In this document: positions 61,617-64,000 of the stretch, one piece after another
Layout of the letters: every line of letters begins with the position of its first letter
Position numbering within the stretch: the stretch's first letter is position 1
Source: SHAN690 sp040221375
Lineage (GTDB): Bacteria; Bacteroidota; Bacteroidia; Flavobacteriales_G; Salibacteraceae
Direction of reading: 5' to 3'
DNA: 64,000 nucleotides
Assembly (NCBI GenBank): GCA_040221375.1
Contig: JAVKEP010000072.1
Location: 1-64,000 of the forward strand
Program-made: the position numbers and the translations under genes
Notes under the pieces: generated by a model
The model's database searches: none
What the model was told of the DNA's origin: nothing
Seen by the model: only the letters and a program-made list of their open reading frames with translations

Positions 61617-63089
61617 ATGCACACCGTAATCATAGGTTCTGGAATAGCCGCACTTGCCGCTGCAATTCGCTTGCGTGCCAAGGGAATGCACGTTTCGGTG
61701 TACGAAGCAAATGAAGTAGCCGGCGGCAAACTCCATTCATTTCAACTTGGCGATTATCGGTTTGATGGCGGACCTTCCCTTTTCACCATGCCCCAGTTCA
61801 TCGATGAACTGTACGAACTCGCCGGACGCGATCCACGTGCTCACTTCAATTATATTCCGTGCACAGAGGCGTGTCGCTATTTCTGGGAGGACGGAAAGCA
61901 AATACATGCCCATTCCAATCCCACGCTATTTGCTGCCGAAGCCGAACGTGTGTTTGGTTTCCCTTCAGAAGAGTTATTGGATTACTTTGATCACATTAAG
62001 AACATATACGACCGTTCTGGGAAAATTTTCTTGGAGCGCTCTTTGCACACCGCCGCCACCTGGCTCAGTAAAGACACGCTCCATGCATTGATGGACATCA
62101 GAAAGTACGACCTTTTCCGATCAATGCATCAAGCAAACTCGATACGCATCGGAGAACCGCATTTGGTGCAACTCTTTGACAGATTTGCCACTTACAACGG
62201 CTCCAATCCGTACAAAGCCCCTGGCATCCTAAACGTCATTCCTTGGTTAGAACACGGCTTTGGTACCTTTTTTCCATCCGGTGGCATGGCTGAAATTCCC
62301 CGTGCGCTGGTAAAGCTTGGGAGGGAAATGGGAATTAAATACCATTTCGAGAAGCGCGTGGAACGCATACGAACCGAGCGGGGAAAGGCAGTGGGAATCG
62401 AAGTAGATGGTCATGTCGTAATGGCCGATACGGTGATCAGCAACATGGATGTGTACTACACCTACCGCTACCTCCTGCCAGAACAACCCGCTCCTGAGCG
62501 CATCCTCAACCAAGAACGATCGAGCTCGGCGATGGTTTTTTATTGGGGCATTCAAGCAAGTTTTGACGAGATTGGCCTCCACAATATATTTTTCAGTGAC
62601 GACTACAAGCAAGAATTTTCGCAACTGTTTGAAGGAAAGGTCATGGCAACCGACCCTACGGTTTACGTGAATGTTTCGTCCAAACTAGAACCCACTGACG
62701 CTCCCAATGGATGCGAAAACTGGTTTGTCATGGTGAACGCTCCGGCCGATGAAGGCCAGGATTGGGAAGGCCAAGCAACAAAGGTCAGAGCAATCGTTTT
62801 GAACAAACTCTCCAGGCGACTCGGGCGTGAGATCGCACCCTTGATCAAGGAGGAACGCATATGGGATCCAAAAGGAATCGAAGAGGACACCCTGAGCTAT
62901 AAAGGGGCACTCTACGGCAACAGTTCAAACGATCGATTCGCGGCGTTTCTTCGCCACCCGAACATGAGCAATCGAATACAGGGCCTTTACTTCTGTGGCG
63001 GAAGTGTCCATCCAGGCGGAGGGATACCTTTAGCTTTGTTATCGGCTAAAATCACTGCTGAATTGGTCAACGGAAAAAATGGCAAGTAA
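61617..63089 (+). CDS. crtI: Phytoene desaturase (CrtI type)
   Basis: A 490-residue FAD enzyme with the dinucleotide motif VIIGSGIAALAAAIRLRAKGMHVSVYEA and the C-terminal FAD motif GLYFCGGSVHPGGGIPLALLSAKITAE, both characteristic of CrtI-type desaturases. It dehydrogenates phytoene to coloured carotenoids. First gene of the carotenoid operon seen here; the 196-base gap upstream has no gene that I can see. Desaturase and related isomerase/ketolase types cannot be strictly separated. Confidence 0.88.
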   Translation: MHTVIIGSGIAALAAAIRLRAKGMHVSVYEANEVAGGKLHSFQLGDYRFDGGPSLFTMPQFIDELYELAGRDPRAHFNYIPCTEACRYFWEDGKQIHAHSNPTLFAAEAERVFGFPSEELLDYFDHIKNIYDRSGKIFLERSLHTAATWLSKDTLHALMDIRKYDLFRSMHQANSIRIGEPHLVQLFDRFATYNGSNPYKAPGILNVIPWLEHGFGTFFPSGGMAEIPRALVKLGREMGIKYHFEKRVERIRTERGKAVGIEVDGHVVMADTVISNMDVYYTYRYLLPEQPAPERILNQERSSSAMVFYWGIQASFDEIGLHNIFFSDDYKQEFSQLFEGKVMATDPTVYVNVSSKLEPTDAPNGCENWFVMVNAPADEGQDWEGQATKVRAIVLNKLSRRLGREIAPLIKEERIWDPKGIEEDTLSYKGALYGNSSNDRFAAFLRHPNMSNRIQGLYFCGGSVHPGGGIPLALLSAKITAELVNGKNGK

Positions 63090-63699
63090 GCACAACATAT
63101 CCATCGCTGTATTAATCGTCTTCCACGCAGTAGGCATTGGTGGTATTCTTTATGGCGACGCGGCAACTTTCCTCCGGCTTACTCCGCTCAACTTGTTGCT
63201 GACCTTCGGAATAATTTGTCTGAATCATCTGGATTGGAAGCGGGCGTGGATCTTCATTCTCACTTATTTCGTAGGCTTTGGAGTCGAAGTTTTAGGCGTG
63301 CAAACCGGGGTGCCGTTTGGAAATTACGCATACGGCCCTGTGCTCGGGCCAAAGCTTTGGTCAACTCCTTTGCTCATTGGGGTCAATTGGATTATCCTGT
63401 TGTATGGCGCGAATGCCCTCGCTCGAAAATTCGCGATGACTCCATGGGCGCAAGCACTAGTAGCGGCGGGGTTAATGGTGCTGTTGGACTATCTGATCGA
63501 ACCCGTTGCCATCCGTTTCGATTTTTGGAGCTGGGAGAACGGTGTACCGCCTCTCTCTAATTATTTGGGTTGGTTCGGGACGGCGTTGACACTTTCACTT
63601 GTATGGCAGTATGCTCGTTTTCGCCTAAACACTTCAGTGGCCATGGCTGTTTATGCGGTTGAATTGGCCTTCTTTGGAACCGTGAATTTGATCCCATGA
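63079..63699 (+). CDS. Carotenoid biosynthesis membrane protein (CruF/DUF422-like)
   Basis: A 206-residue protein with about six to seven helices and FGVEVLGVQTGVPFGNYAYG, the family hallmark. CruF-like proteins hydrate or modify carotenoid ends. Its start overlaps crtI by 11 bases. Its stop overlaps the crtZ start by four bases. So all three are one transcript. Confidence 0.82.
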   Translation: MASKHNISIAVLIVFHAVGIGGILYGDAATFLRLTPLNLLLTFGIICLNHLDWKRAWIFILTYFVGFGVEVLGVQTGVPFGNYAYGPVLGPKLWSTPLLIGVNWIILLYGANALARKFAMTPWAQALVAAGLMVLLDYLIEPVAIRFDFWSWENGVPPLSNYLGWFGTALTLSLVWQYARFRLNTSVAMAVYAVELAFFGTVNLIP

Positions 63700-64000
63700 A
63701 CGTACTCATCAATGCATCGCTTCTCATTGGAACCTTCTTCTTCATGGAATTCATGGCTTGGGCTGCACACAAATTCGTGATGCACGGACTGGGATGGCAC
63801 TTTCATCGAGATCATCACCAACACGAGCCAGGAATTTTTGAAAAAAACGACGTCTTCTTTCTCATTTTTGCCATTCCAAGTTGGTTATTTATCATGTGGG
63901 GAATGATGGCTGGTAACGATTGGCGACTTTGGGTTGGGTTGGGTATAGCCGTTTATGGCTTGGCCTATTTTCTGGTTCACGATGTGTTCATCCATCAACG
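63696..64000 (+). CDS. crtZ: Beta-carotene hydroxylase (CrtZ type), truncated by window end
   Basis: Translation from ATG 63696 gives about 101 residues, open to the window edge. It shows the di-iron His motifs AHKFVMHG and HFHRDHHQHEPG, then FEKND, as in CrtZ/fatty-acid-hydroxylase family, and LVHDVFIHQ near the end. It adds hydroxyl groups to beta-carotene, giving zeaxanthin. The reading frame overlaps the CruF-like stop codon (ATGA). The 3' end is not visible. Confidence 0.9.
   Translation, partial: MNVLINASLLIGTFFFMEFMAWAAHKFVMHGLGWHFHRDHHQHEPGIFEKNDVFFLIFAIPSWLFIMWGMMAGNDWRLWVGLGIAVYGLAYFLVHDVFIHQ

Noticed and set aside
1..64000. CRISPR array
   Set aside because: No set of regularly spaced direct repeats was seen in any intergenic stretch.

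Overview
The window looks like a Bacteroidota chromosome, most likely of the Flavobacteriales. Supporting evidence is several secreted proteins with type IX secretion (PorSS) C-terminal sorting domains, promoters that fit TTG-N18/19-TAnnTTTG, few obvious Shine-Dalgarno sites, an aerobic carotenoid cluster, and the fused CzcA-TolC efflux protein typical of the phylum. The species cannot be named from sequence alone.

Positions 1 to about 28.2 kb are visibly AT-rich accessory DNA and read as an integrated element. It starts with a tyrosine recombinase and an excisionase-like HTH protein. It ends at a tRNA gene with anticodon CAT (28222-28295, minus), whose 3' end faces the element; beyond the tRNA the composition becomes GC-richer and the genes are housekeeping. 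The far att site is probably left of base 1. The element holds: (a) a three-gene ubiquitin-like conjugation operon (YegP-YegP-ubiquitin-like protein, E2-like protein, JAMM protease-E1 fusion) at 1478-3718; (b) a regulatory stretch with a structured RNA candidate and an XRE-ImmA regulator; (c) two unknown genes, a serine recombinase and a primase/polymerase-like replication module (5.5-9.6 kb); (d) small unknowns, a T9SS-sorted secreted protein, an XRE repressor and an HNH nuclease-like protein fused to a phage baseplate-like domain (9.7-12.9 kb); (e) a seven-gene metal regulation and efflux operon (DtxR, Fur, His-rich protein, CzcA-TolC, CzcB, ICMT-like methyltransferase, P1B ATPase), divergent from a di-haem cytochrome, a Rieske protein and a porin (13.2-26.3 kb); (f) small genes and a broken nuclease gene next to the tRNA.

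From 28.3 kb on is core chromosome: a HAD phosphatase, methylmalonyl-CoA epimerase, secreted proteins, a UbiA prenyltransferase, a PLP trans-sulfuration enzyme, a thioesterase, a flippase-like membrane protein, an ArsC/Spx-like protein, an EamA transporter, two tandem M43-type metalloproteases with T9SS tails, and a TrkA-like K+ regulator. An ECF sigma/anti-sigma pair is followed by an outer-membrane protein, and both transcription units carry the same TGTAAC-N16-CGTC promoter. Then come a family 39 glycosyltransferase, an acyl-CoA carboxylase subunit, a family 2 glycosyltransferase and RadA.

The suf iron-sulfur assembly operon (sufA-B-[two glycosyltransferases]-C-D-S, minus strand) carries a perfect palindrome upstream of sufA. 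The window closes with a queuosine-precursor transporter, a TPR histidine kinase and the start of a carotenoid operon (crtI, CruF-like gene, crtZ running off the end). The most interesting locus is the ubiquitin-like operon, because the tag is fused to two YegP domains and the E2-like partner has no cysteine at all.
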